Shown: one piece after another, positions 1-8,842 of the stretch
How positions within the stretch are numbered: the stretch's first letter is position 1
Layout of the letters: each line of letters opens with the position of its first letter
Assembly (NCBI GenBank): GCA_949752795.1
Contig: OX457070.1
Span: 25,568,588-25,632,587, forward strand
DNA from: Hyperoodon ampullatus
Taxonomy: Eukaryota > Chordata > Mammalia > Artiodactyla > Ziphiidae
Length of the DNA stretch: 64,000 nt
Direction: 5' to 3'
Made by a program: the position numbers and the translations under genes
Notes under the pieces: generated by a model
The model's input: only the letters and a program-made list of their open reading frames with translations
The model's database searches: none
What the model was told of the DNA's origin: nothing

Positions 1-108
1 CGTACTATGCACACTGCAACTTTGATATTGGTGACCTAAGGCGAAAAGCACTATTTTCCCCACTGGAGGGCAGAAGGCCTGTGGTGTCAAATTTCCCTGA
101 GACAGGGC

Positions 109-131
109 TGTTCTCTGTCTTCTCTTCACAG
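109..131 (+). other. 3' splice-acceptor-like tract (unit 1 example)
   Basis: A pyrimidine-rich run ends in TTCACAG, with CCTGAGAC about 30 bases upstream as a possible branch-point. It recurs in every unit at offset 109-131, with small changes (TTCTTTGTC in unit 7, TCTCCTCACAG in units 33 and 35, ACAGGTAGAG in units 11 and 13). It matches the vertebrate acceptor pattern well, but nothing shows that the array is spliced. Confidence 0.3.
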
Positions 132-453
132 CTAGAGTGCCTTCACGGAGAACAGAGTGTCCTTGGAGAAACAGAGAGCGTCCTGTGCATTCCAGGCGGC
201 ATCCCAGATCACCCATTGCGAAAGGGAAATCTCGACCTCTCTCCAGGGTTCAAAGGATCGATCGGATGGCCCATTCACACATTCAGGCGTTCAGCGGTTT
301 TTCCACTGCCTTCTGGAGAAGTACTGCTGGATCTCTAGTATGCTTGTCCTACGGCACCCAGGTCCTCACAGTGTCCCAGGGAACAACACTGCATACAGGA
401 TCACCCTTCGTGGCTGACTGAGCAGCACCATGCTACCTAAGGCCTCAGGATCA

Positions 454-461
454 CCAATTGG
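454..461. other. Palindromic CCAAT motif CCAATTGG (unit 1 example)
   Basis: CCAAT on both strands within one eight-base palindrome, unchanged in every unit examined. It matches the core NF-Y recognition motif, but its isolation makes a regulatory role speculative. Confidence 0.35.
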
Positions 462-1024
462 AAAGCACTGTGAAAGGCAACCCTGTGCTTTTTCTCCAGA
501 GAGCTCGATGGCCAAAACATTCAACAGACTCCCAGAACACAGCCCTAGCTCGTCTTTCGTAGGTGTCATGTCAGTGGACCTCAGGGCAGAGAGTGAGCTG
601 CAAGGATGACACACTCTCCTAAGTGCCCGTTCCGGGTGCCCTTACTTGGCGGACCTCTGCCTATGCCACGCACAAAGTAGAGAGGCCCTGCAGTTTTCTA
701 AATGTAGATAGATTCCCCTGAACCCTACTACGCTTAGAGAAACTGCGAGGACACGTCGCAGCCTCCCCAAAGCCTTACGTCCCATACACCAGCCACACGT
801 TGCCCATCACAACTCACTCGGTTTCGAACTTCATCCAGGAAGTGGCCAGAGTGCCCCCTTCTGTCTGTTTTGGCTCGCTGGAAACTGAACGTACTCGGGC
901 AGTTTGGAACGTGCAGCTTGGCAATGTATGTGCATGGTCGCACGTCCCAGCTGTAAGCAGGACGGCTGCAGCCTCCATGCCGCCTGAAATATAGTGCTGC
1001 TGCCAGTCTCACGTCCTGGATTGC

Positions 1025-1034
1025 CCTACGTAGG
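1025..1034. other. 10-bp perfect palindrome CCTACGTAGG (unit 1 example)
   Basis: Perfect self-complementary decamer, present near offset 1,025 in nearly all units and broken only by ACGTCGG in units 21, 25 and 29. It contains a single SnaBI-type site per monomer, which would produce a ladder at the monomer period on digestion. Confidence 0.6.
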
Positions 1035-1384
1035 AAAAGGGCGTTTCCCTGAGGGCAATACGGTGCTTCCAGTTCCCTGCAAGAGGCATGAGAAAGGCGC
1101 CAATGCCTAAAGGGAAAACGACACTGCCTGCCAGGCTCTTACTATGGTCCATGTATTGCATTTGGAAGATTGGGCATACATCATTCGCCAGGAAAACCTA
1201 GTCCATGGAGTGCCTTCACGTTAGTGAGCTTCTCGGACCTGTGGGATTACTGCGTCCTCTGCACCTCCCAGGAAAGAACACTGAGACCTGAGTAGCCCTT
1301 CCTGGGCGACTTCACAACCCTCAGGGATCTTGGGCCTCCGGGCATCTCTCCCTTAACGCGGAGTGGAAAGCAGCCCACTGCTTT

Positions 1385-1401
1385 CTTCGTTGGAGAGCTA
1401 A
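1385..1401 (+). other. Half-match to the CENP-B box (unit 1 example)
   Basis: CTTCGTTGGA is identical to the first ten bases of the mammalian CENP-B box, including the essential TTCG and the A at position 10. The essential CGGG that should follow is GCTA here, so it is not a functional consensus box. TTCG plus A is intact in 25 units; it is changed in unit 2 (CTTCATTGG), in units 21, 25, 29-32, 34 and 36 (CTGCGTTGG), and in part in units 33 and 35 (TTGGTGGG). Confidence 0.35.
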
Positions 1402-1410
1402 GTGTCTGAG

Positions 1411-1420
1411 CTTTCGAAAG
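1411..1420. other. 10-bp perfect palindrome CTTTCGAAAG (unit 1 example)
   Basis: Perfect self-complementary decamer about 20 bases after the CENP-B-like half box. The only break seen is CTTTCAAAAG in unit 36, a CpG-to-CpA change. Confidence 0.6.
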
Positions 1421-1620
1421 TCCACCCAAACACGGGCCCAGCAGGTCTTTTAAGTGTACGGCCAGTGGCTCACAGCACTGCACCAGGGCCACAATGAGAA
1501 AACACGCTCCTCAGGGTTTGTCTCGGGAAGCCTCACTGGCCGTCTCTCTAAGCCAAGCAGGCCGTTGACCTTCGAAGCAACCTGACAAAGGCACGGTTTG
1601 CCCCTGAAACGCCCAGAGCC

Positions 1621-1628
1621 CTTTTATA
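1621..1628 (-). promoter_or_regulatory. TATA-box-like motif on the minus strand (unit 1 example)
   Basis: The minus strand reads TATAAAAG followed by GGCTC, a textbook eukaryotic TATA box. It lies 148 to 141 bases before the start of the next unit, and CTTTTATA on the plus strand is kept in all 36 units examined. Surrounding sequence (about 1,590-1,760) is relatively CpG-rich. If used, initiation would fall near 1,598 and transcription would run toward lower coordinates. No transcript evidence is available here. Confidence 0.4.
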
Positions 1629-1666
1629 AGGTGTGCGGGCGTCGAAGCCTAACCCAAGTCAGTGGG

Positions 1667-1674
1667 GACGTCAC
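1667..1674 (-). promoter_or_regulatory. CRE-like site upstream of the minus-strand TATA motif (unit 1 example)
   Basis: The minus strand reads GTGACGTCC, containing seven of eight bases of the CREB/ATF palindrome TGACGTCA, about 39 bases upstream of the TATA motif. It is intact in 21 units, changed to GACATC (plus strand) in 13 (units 2, 8, 9, 15, 18, 19, 22, 23, 26, 27, 31, 33, 35), and altered by a 1-bp loss in units 10 and 12. Could be chance. Confidence 0.3.
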
Positions 1675-1768
1675 GCCACTCGCCGCAGGCAGAACTGCCT
1701 TGCTACGAAGTTTCAACGGGGAAGGACAGGGGGCCGCTTCTGACCCTTTCACTGTGGCAGAAACTACA

Positions 1769-3537
1769 CGTACTATGCACACTGCAACTTTGATATTGGT
1801 GACCTAGTGCGAAAAGCAATATTTTCCCCACTGGAGGGCAGAAGGCCTGTGGTGTCAAATTTCCCTGAGACAGGGCTGTTCTCTGTCTTCTCTTCACAGC
1901 TAGAGTGCCTTCACAGAGAACAGAGTGTCCTTGGAGAAACAGAGAGTGTCCTGTGCATTCCAGGCGGCATCCCAGATCACCCATTGCGAAAGGGAAATCT
2001 CGACCTCTCTCCAGGGTTCAAAGGATCGATCGGATGGCCCATTCACACATTGAGGCGTTCAGGGGTTTTTCCACTGCCTTCTGGAGAAGTACTGCTGGAT
2101 CTCTAGTATGCTTGTCCTACGGCACCCAGGTCCTCACAGTGTCCCAGGGAACAACACTGCGTACAGGATCACCCTTCCTGGCTGACAGAGCAGCACCATG
2201 CTACCTAAGGCCTCCGGATCACCAATTGGAAAGCACTGTGAAAGGCAACCCTGTGCTTTTTCTCCAGAGAGCTCGATGGCCAAAACATTCAACGGACTCC
2301 CAGAACACAGCACTAGCTCGTCTTTCGTAGGTGTCATGTCAGTGGACCTCAGGGCAGAGAGTGAGCTGCAAGGATAACACACTCCCCTGAGTGTCCGTTC
2401 CGGGTGCCCTTACTTGGCGGACCTCTGCCTATGCCACGCACAAAGTAGAAAGGGTCTGCAGTTTTCTAAATGTAGATAGATTCCCCTTGAACCCTACTAC
2501 GCTTATAGAAACTGCGAGGACACGTCGCAGCCTCCCCAAAGCCTTACGTCCCATACACCAGCCACACGTTGCCCATCACAACTCACTCGGTTTCGAACTT
2601 CATCCAGGAAGTGTCCGGAGTGCCCCCTTCAGTCTGTTTTGGCTCGCTGGAAACTGAACGTACTCGGGCAGTTTGGAACGTGCAGCTTGGCAATGTATGT
2701 GCATGGTCGCACGTCCCAGCTGTAAGCAGGACCGCTGCAGCCTCCATGCCGCCTGAAATATAGTGCTGCTGCCAGTCTCACGTCCTGGATTGCCCTACGT
2801 AGGAAAAGGGCGTTTCCCTGAGGGCAATACGGTGCTTCCAGTTCCCTGCAAGAGGCATGGGAAAGGCGCCAATGCCTAAAGGGAAAACGACACTGCCTGC
2901 CAGGCTCTTACTATGGTCCATGTATTGCATTTGGAAGATTGGGCATACATCATTCGCCAGGAAAACCTAGTCCATGCAGTGCCTTCACGTTAGTGAGCTT
3001 CTCGGAACTCTGGGATTACTGCGACCTCCGCACCTCCCAGGAAAGAACACTGAGACCTGAGTAGCCCTTCCTGGGCGACTTCACAACCCTCAGGGATCTT
3101 GGGCCTCCGGGCATCTCTCCCTTAACGCGTAGTGGAAAGCAGCCCACTGCTTTCTTCATTGGAGAGCTAGTTGTCTGAGCTTTCGAAAGTCCACCCAAAC
3201 ACGGGCCCAGCAGGTCTTTTAAGTGTACGGCCAGTGGCTCACAGCACTGCACCAGGGCCACAATGAGAAAACACGCTCCTCAGTGTTTGACTCGGGAAGC
3301 CTCACGGGCCGTCTCTCTAAGCCAAGCAGGGCGTTGACCTTCGAAGCAATCTGACAAAGGCACGGTTTGCCCCTGAAACGCCCAGAGCCCTTTTATAAGG
3401 TGTGCGGGTGTCGAAGCCTAACCCAAGTCAGTGGGGACATCACGCCACTCGCCGCAGGCAAAACTGCTTTGCTACGAAGTTTCAACTGGGAAGGACAGGG
3501 GGCCGCTTCCGACCCATTGACTGTGGCAGAAACTACA
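1769..3537 (+). repeat. Satellite unit 2, class B
   Basis: 1,769 bp with the CCCCTTGAA insertion. GGCTGACAGAGC near 2,180 removes a stop present in most units. Tail has the GACATCAC haplotype. CTTCATTGG at 3,154 destroys the CENP-B-like TTCG. Closest copy is unit 8. Confidence 0.95.
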
Positions 3538-5305
3538 CGTACTATGCACACTGCAACTTTGGTATTGGTGACCTAGGGCGAAAAGCACTATTTTCCCCAC
3601 TGGAGGGCAGAAGGCCTGTGGTGTCAAATTTCCCTGAGACAGGGCTGTTCTCTGTCTTCTCTTCACAGCGAGAGTGCCTTCACGGAGAACAGAGTGTCCT
3701 TGGAGAAACAGAGAGCGTCCTGTGCATTCCAGGGGCATCCCAGATCACCTATTGCGAAAGGGAACTCTCGACCTCTCTCCAGGGTTCAAAGGATCGATCG
3801 GATGGCCCATTCACACATTGAGGCGTTCAGGGGTTTTTCCACTGCCTTCTGGAGAAGTACTGCTGGATCTCTAGTATGCTTGTCCTACGGCACCCAGGTC
3901 CTCACAGTGTCCCAGGGAACAACACTGCGTACAGGATCACCCTTCCTGGCTGACTGAGCAGCACCATGCTACCTAAGGCCTCCGGATCACCAATTGGAAA
4001 GCACTGTGAAAGGCAACCCTGTGCTTTTTCTCCAGAGAGCTCGATGGCCAAAACATTCAACGGACTCCCAGAACACAGCACTAGCTCGTCTTTCGTAGGT
4101 GTCATGTCAGTGGACCTCAGGGCAGAGAGTGAGCTGCAAGGATAACACACTCCCCTGAGTGTCCGTTCCGGGTGCCCTTACTTGGCGGACCTCTGCCTAT
4201 GCCACGCACAAAGTAGAGAGGGTCTGCAGTTTTCTAAATGTAGATAGATTCCCCTTGAACCCTACTACGCTTAGAGAAACTGCGAGGACACGTCGCAGCC
4301 TCCCCAAAGCCTTACGTCCCATACACCAGCCACATGTTGCCCATCACAACTCACTCGGTTTCGAACTTCATCCAGGAAGTGTCCAGAGTGCCCCCTTCTG
4401 TCTGTTTTGGCTCGCTGGAAACTGAACGTACTCGGGCAGTTTGGAACGTGCAGCTTGGCAATGTATGTGCATGGTCGCACGTCCCAGCTGTAAGCAGGAC
4501 CGCTGCAGCCTCCATGCCGCCTGAAATATAGTGCTGCTGCCAGTCTCACGTCCTGGATTGCCCTACGTAGGAAAAGGGCGTTTCCCTGAGGGCAATACGG
4601 TGCTTCCAGTTCCCTGCAAGAGGCATGGGAAAAGCGCCAATGCCTAAAGGGAAAACGACACTGCCTGCCAGGCTCTTACTATGGTCCATGTATTGCATTT
4701 GGAAGATTGGGCATACATCATTCGCCAGGAAAACCTAGTCCATGGAGTGCCTTCACGTTAGTGAGCTTCTCGGAACTCTGGGATTACTGCGTCCTCCGCA
4801 CCTCCCAGGAAAGAACACTGAGACCTGAGTAGCCCTTCCTGGGCGACTTCACAACCCTCAGGGATCTTGGGCCTCCGGGCATCTCTCCCTTAACGCGGAG
4901 TGGAAAGCAGCACACTGCTTTCTTCGTTGGAGAGCTAAGTGTCTGAGCTTTCGAAAGTCCACCCAAACACGGGCCCAGTAGGTCTTTTAAGTGTACGGCC
5001 AGTGGCTCACAGCACTGCACCAGGGCCACAATGAGAAAACACGCTACTCAGTGTTTGTCTCGGGAAGCCTCACTGGCCCTCTCTCTAAGCCAAGCAGGCC
5101 GTTGAACTTCGAAGCAACCTGACAAAGGCACGGTTTGCCCCTGAAACGCCCAGAGCCCTTTTATAACGTGTGCGGGCGTCGAAGCCTAACCCAAGTCAGT
5201 GGGGACGTCACGCCACTCGCCGCAGGCAGAACTGCCTTGCTACGAAGTTTCAATGGGGAAGGACAGGGGGCCGCTTCCGACCCTTTGACTGTGGCAGAAA
5301 CTACA
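3538..5305 (+). repeat. Satellite unit 3, class B with compensating 1-bp deletion
   Basis: 1,768 bp although class B, because CCAGGGGCATCC near 3,729 has lost one base. Private CAGCGAGAG near 3,667 (shared with unit 9) and TTATAACGTG after the TATA motif. CRE-like site intact. Confidence 0.95.
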
Positions 5306-7073
5306 CGTACTATGCACACTGCAACTTTGATATTGGTGACCTAGTGCGAAAAGCACTATTTTCCCCACTGGAGGGCAGAAGGCCTGTGGTGTCAAATTTC
5401 CCTGAGACAGGGCTGTTCTCTGTCTTCTCTTCACAGCTAGAGTGCCTTCACAGAGAACAGAGTGTCCTTGGAGAAACAGAGAGCGTCCTGTGCATTCCAG
5501 GCGGCATCCCAGATCACCCATTGCGAAAGGGAAATCTCGACCTCTCTCCAGGGTTCAAAGGATCGATCGGATGGCCCATTCACACATTGAGGCGTTCAGC
5601 GGTTTTTCCACTGCCTTCTGGAGAAGTACTGCTGGATCTCTAGTATGCTTGTCCTACGGCACCCAGGTCCTCACAGTGTCCCAGGGAACAACACTGCATA
5701 CAGGATCACCCTTCCTGGCTGACTGAGCAGCACCATGCTACCTAAGGCCTCCGGATCACCAATTGGAAAGCACTGTGAAAGGCAACCCTGTGCTTTTTCT
5801 CCAGAGAGCTCGATGGCCAAAACATTCAACAGACTCCCAGAACACAGCACTAGCTCGTCTTTCGTAGGTGTCATGTCAGTGGACCTCAGGGCAGAGCTTG
5901 AGCTGCAAGGATGACACACTCTCCTAAGTGTCCGTTCCGGGTGCCTTTACTTGGCGGACCTCTGCCTATGCCACGCACAAAGTAGAGAGGCCCTGCAGTT
6001 TTCTAAATGTAGATAGATTCCCCTGAACCCTACTACGCTTAGAGAAACTGCGAGGACACGTCGCAACCTCCCCTAAGCCTTACGTCCCATACACCAGCCA
6101 CACGTTGCCCATCACAACTCACTCGGTTTCGTACTTCATCCAGGAAGTGTCCGGAGTGCCCCCTTCAGTCTGTTTTGGCTCGCTGGAAACTGAACGTACT
6201 CGGGCAGTTTGGAACGTGCAGCTTGGCAATGTATGTGCATGGTCGCACGTCCCAGCTGTAAGCAGGACCGCTGCAGCCTCCATGCCACCTGAAATATAGT
6301 GCTGCTGCCAGTCTCACGTCCTGGATTGCCCTACGTAGGAAAAGGGCGTTTCCCTGAGGGCAATACGGTGCTTCCAGTTCCCTGCAAGAGGCATGGGAAA
6401 GGCGCCAATGCCTAAAGGGAAAACGACACTGCCTGCCAGGCTCTTACTATGGTCCATGTATTGCATTTGGAAGATTGGGCATACATCCTTCGCCAGGAAA
6501 ACCTAGTCCATGGAGTGCCTTCACGTTAGTGAGCTTCTCGGAACTCTGGCATTACTGCGTCCTCCGCATCTCCCAGGAAAGAACACTGAGACCTGAGTAG
6601 CCCTTCCTGGGCGACTTCACAACCCTCAGGGATCTTGGGCCTCCGGGCATCTCTCCCTTAACGCGGAGTGGAAAGCAGCCCACTGCTTTCTTCGTTGGAG
6701 AGCTAAGTGTCTGAGCTTTCGAAAGTCCACCCAAACACGGGCCCAGCAGGTCTTTTAAGTGTACGGCCAGTGGCTCACAGCACTGCACCAGGGCCACAAT
6801 GAGAAAACACGCTACTCAGTGTTTGTCTCGGGAAGCCTCACTGGCCCTCTCTCTAAGCCAAGCAGGCCGTTGACCTTCGAAGCAACCTGACAAAGGCACG
6901 GTTTGCCCCTGAAACGCCCAGAGCCCTTTTATAAGGTGTGCGGGCGTCGAAGCCTAACCCAAGTCAGTGGGGACGTCACGCCACTCGCCACAGGCAGAAC
7001 TGCCTTGCTACGAAGTTTCAACGGGGAAGGACAGGGGCCCGCTTCCGACCCTTTGACTGTGGCAGAAACTACA
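5306..7073 (+). repeat. Satellite unit 4, class A
   Basis: 1,768 bp. Typical A markers including AGAGCTTGAG. Private GTACTTCATCC near 6,131, ATGCCACCTG near 6,282 and CAGGGGCCCGC near 7,033. CRE-like site intact. Confidence 0.95.
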
Positions 7074-8842
7074 CGTACTATGCACACTGCAACTTTGATA
7101 TTGGTGACCTAGTGCGAAAAGCACTATTTTCCCCACTGGAGGGCAGAAGGCCTGTGGTGTCAAATTTCCCTGAGACAGGGCTGTTCTCTGTCTTCTCTTC
7201 ACAGCTAGAGTGCCTTCACGGAGAACAGAGTGTCCTTGGAGAAACAGAGAGCGTCCTGTGCATTCCAGGCGGCATCCCAGATCACCCATTGCGAAAGGGA
7301 AATCTCGACCTCTCTCCAGGGTTCAAAGGATCGATCGGATGGCCCATTCACACATTGAGGCGTTCAGCGGTTTTTCCACTGCCTTCTGGAGAAGTACTGC
7401 TGGATCTCTAGTATGCTTGTCCTACGGCACCCAGGTCCTCACAGTGTCCCAGGGAATAACACTGCGTACAGGATCACCCTTCCTGGCTGACTGAGCAGCA
7501 CCATGCTACCTAAGGCCTCCGGATCACCAATTGGAAAGCACTGTGAAAGGCAACCCTGTGCTTTTTCTCCAGAGAGCTCGATGGCCAAAACATTCAACGG
7601 ACTCCCAGAACACAGCACTAGCTCGTCTTTCGTAGGTGTCATGTCAGTGGACCTCAGAGCAGAGAGTGAGCTGCAAGGATAACACACTCCCCTGAGTGTC
7701 CGTTCCGGGTGCCCTCACTTGGCGGACCTCTGCCTATGCCACGCACAAAGTAGAGAGGCCCTGCAGTTTTCTAAATGTAGATAGATTCCCCTTGAACCCT
7801 ACTACGCTTAGAGAAACTGCGAGGACACGTCGCAGCCTCCCCAAAGCCTTACGTCCCATACACCAGCCACACGTTGCCCATCACAACTCACTCGGTTTCG
7901 AACTTCATCCAGGAAGTGGCCAGAGTGCCCCCTTCTGTCTGTTTTGGCTCGCTGGAAACTGAACGTACTCGAGCAGTTTGGAACGTGCAGCTTGGCAATG
8001 TATGTGCATGGTCGCACGTCCCAGCTGTAAGCAGGACCGCTGCAGCCTCCATGCCGCCTGAAATATAGTGCTGCTGCCAGTCTCACGTCCTGGATTGCCC
8101 TACGTAGGAAAAGGGCGTTTCCCTGAGGGCAATACGGTGCTTCCAGTTCCCTGCAAGAGGCATGGGAAAGGCGCCAATGCCTAAAGGGAAAACGACACTG
8201 CCTGCCAGGCTCTTACTATGGTCCATGTATTGCATTTGGAAGATTGGGCATACATCATTCACCAGGAAAACCTAGTCCATGGAGTGCCTTCACGTTAGTG
8301 AGCTTCTCGGAACTCTGGGATTACTGTGTGCTCCGCACCTCCCAGGAAAGAACACTGAGACCTGAGTAGCCCTTCCTGGGCGACTTCACAACCCTCAGGG
8401 ATCTTGGTCCTCCGGGCATCTCTCCCTTAACGCGTAGTGGAAAGCAGCACACTGCTTTCTTCGTTGGAGAGCTAAGTGTCTGAGCTTTCGAAAGTCCACC
8501 CAAACACGGGCCCAGCAGGTCTTTTAAGTGTACGGCCAGTGGCTCACAGCACTGCACCAGGGCCACAATGAGAAAACACGCTCCTCAGTGTTTGACTCGG
8601 GAAGCCTCACGGGCCGTCTCTCTAAGCCAAGCAGGCCGTTGACCTTCGAAGCAACCTGACAAAGGCACGGTTTGCCCCTGAAACGCCCAGAGCACTTTTA
8701 TAAGGTGTGCGGGCGTCGAAGCCTAACCCAAGACAGTGGGGACGTCACGCCACTCGCCGCAGGCAGAACTGCCTTGCTACGAAGTTTCAACGGGGAAGGA
8801 CAGGGGGCCGCTTCCGACCCTTTGACTGTGGCAGAAACTACA
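7074..8842 (+). repeat. Satellite unit 5, class B
   Basis: 1,769 bp. GGGAATAAC near 7,452 and CTCAGAGCAGAG near 7,653. Private TGTGTGCTCC near 8,325 and CTTGGTCCTC near 8,405. GAGCACTTTTATAAG near 8,690 is shared with unit 9, whose rear half resembles this unit. Confidence 0.95.

Larger units (their letters stand above)
1..1768 (+). repeat. Satellite unit 1, class A variant
   Basis: 1,768 bp. Has GGATGAC and the short CCCCTGAA form, but AGAGAGTGAG before GGATGAC, where other A units except unit 7 have AGAGCTTGAG. Tail carries the intact CRE-like haplotype. Private CCTCAGG near 445 and GTGCCCG near 624. Closest copy is unit 7. Confidence 0.95.
1..4118 (+). repeat. Higher-order repeat block alpha, copy 1 (units 1-3 front)
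   Basis: Matches 10,612-14,729 at a constant offset of 10,611 bases (six units). Shared private markers include CCTAAGGCG at the start, ACATTCAGG near 280, and a 1-bp deletion giving CCAGGGGCATCC in unit 3. Only about half a dozen differences were seen across unit 1 against unit 7. The left end is cut by the window edge; similarity drops after about 4,118, where unit 9 switches to unit-5-like sequence. Confidence 0.85.

Noticed and set aside
81..338. Open frame of 85 codons and its longer versions in other units (up to 157 codons)
   Set aside because: Starts at GTG or TTG, has no internal ATG in the version read, matches no protein I recognise, is one of several overlapping frames, and varies at amino-acid-changing sites between copies.
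193..986. Inverted repeat CAGGCGGCAT / ATGCCGCCTG at 193-202 and 977-986
   Set aside because: Only ten bases with no extension; about one such pair is expected by chance in a monomer of this length.
1247..1492. 81-codon minus-strand frame present in nearly all units
   Set aside because: GTG start only, truncated by a stop in unit 14, and replacement changes dominate between copies, so no sign of protein-level constraint.
1687..1700. Hairpin-like AGGCAG-AA-CTGCCT and its variant in the other haplotype, considered as compensatory change
   Set aside because: The two linked substitutions do not fall in the same base pair of the stem, and the loop would be only two bases, so it is not evidence for a conserved RNA structure.
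2180..2330. Read-through to 141 codons in units 2, 8, 15 and 17 (GACAGAGC variant) as a functional isoform
   Set aside because: It arises from one substitution removing a stop in a non-ATG frame and is inherited by related copies; no further support.
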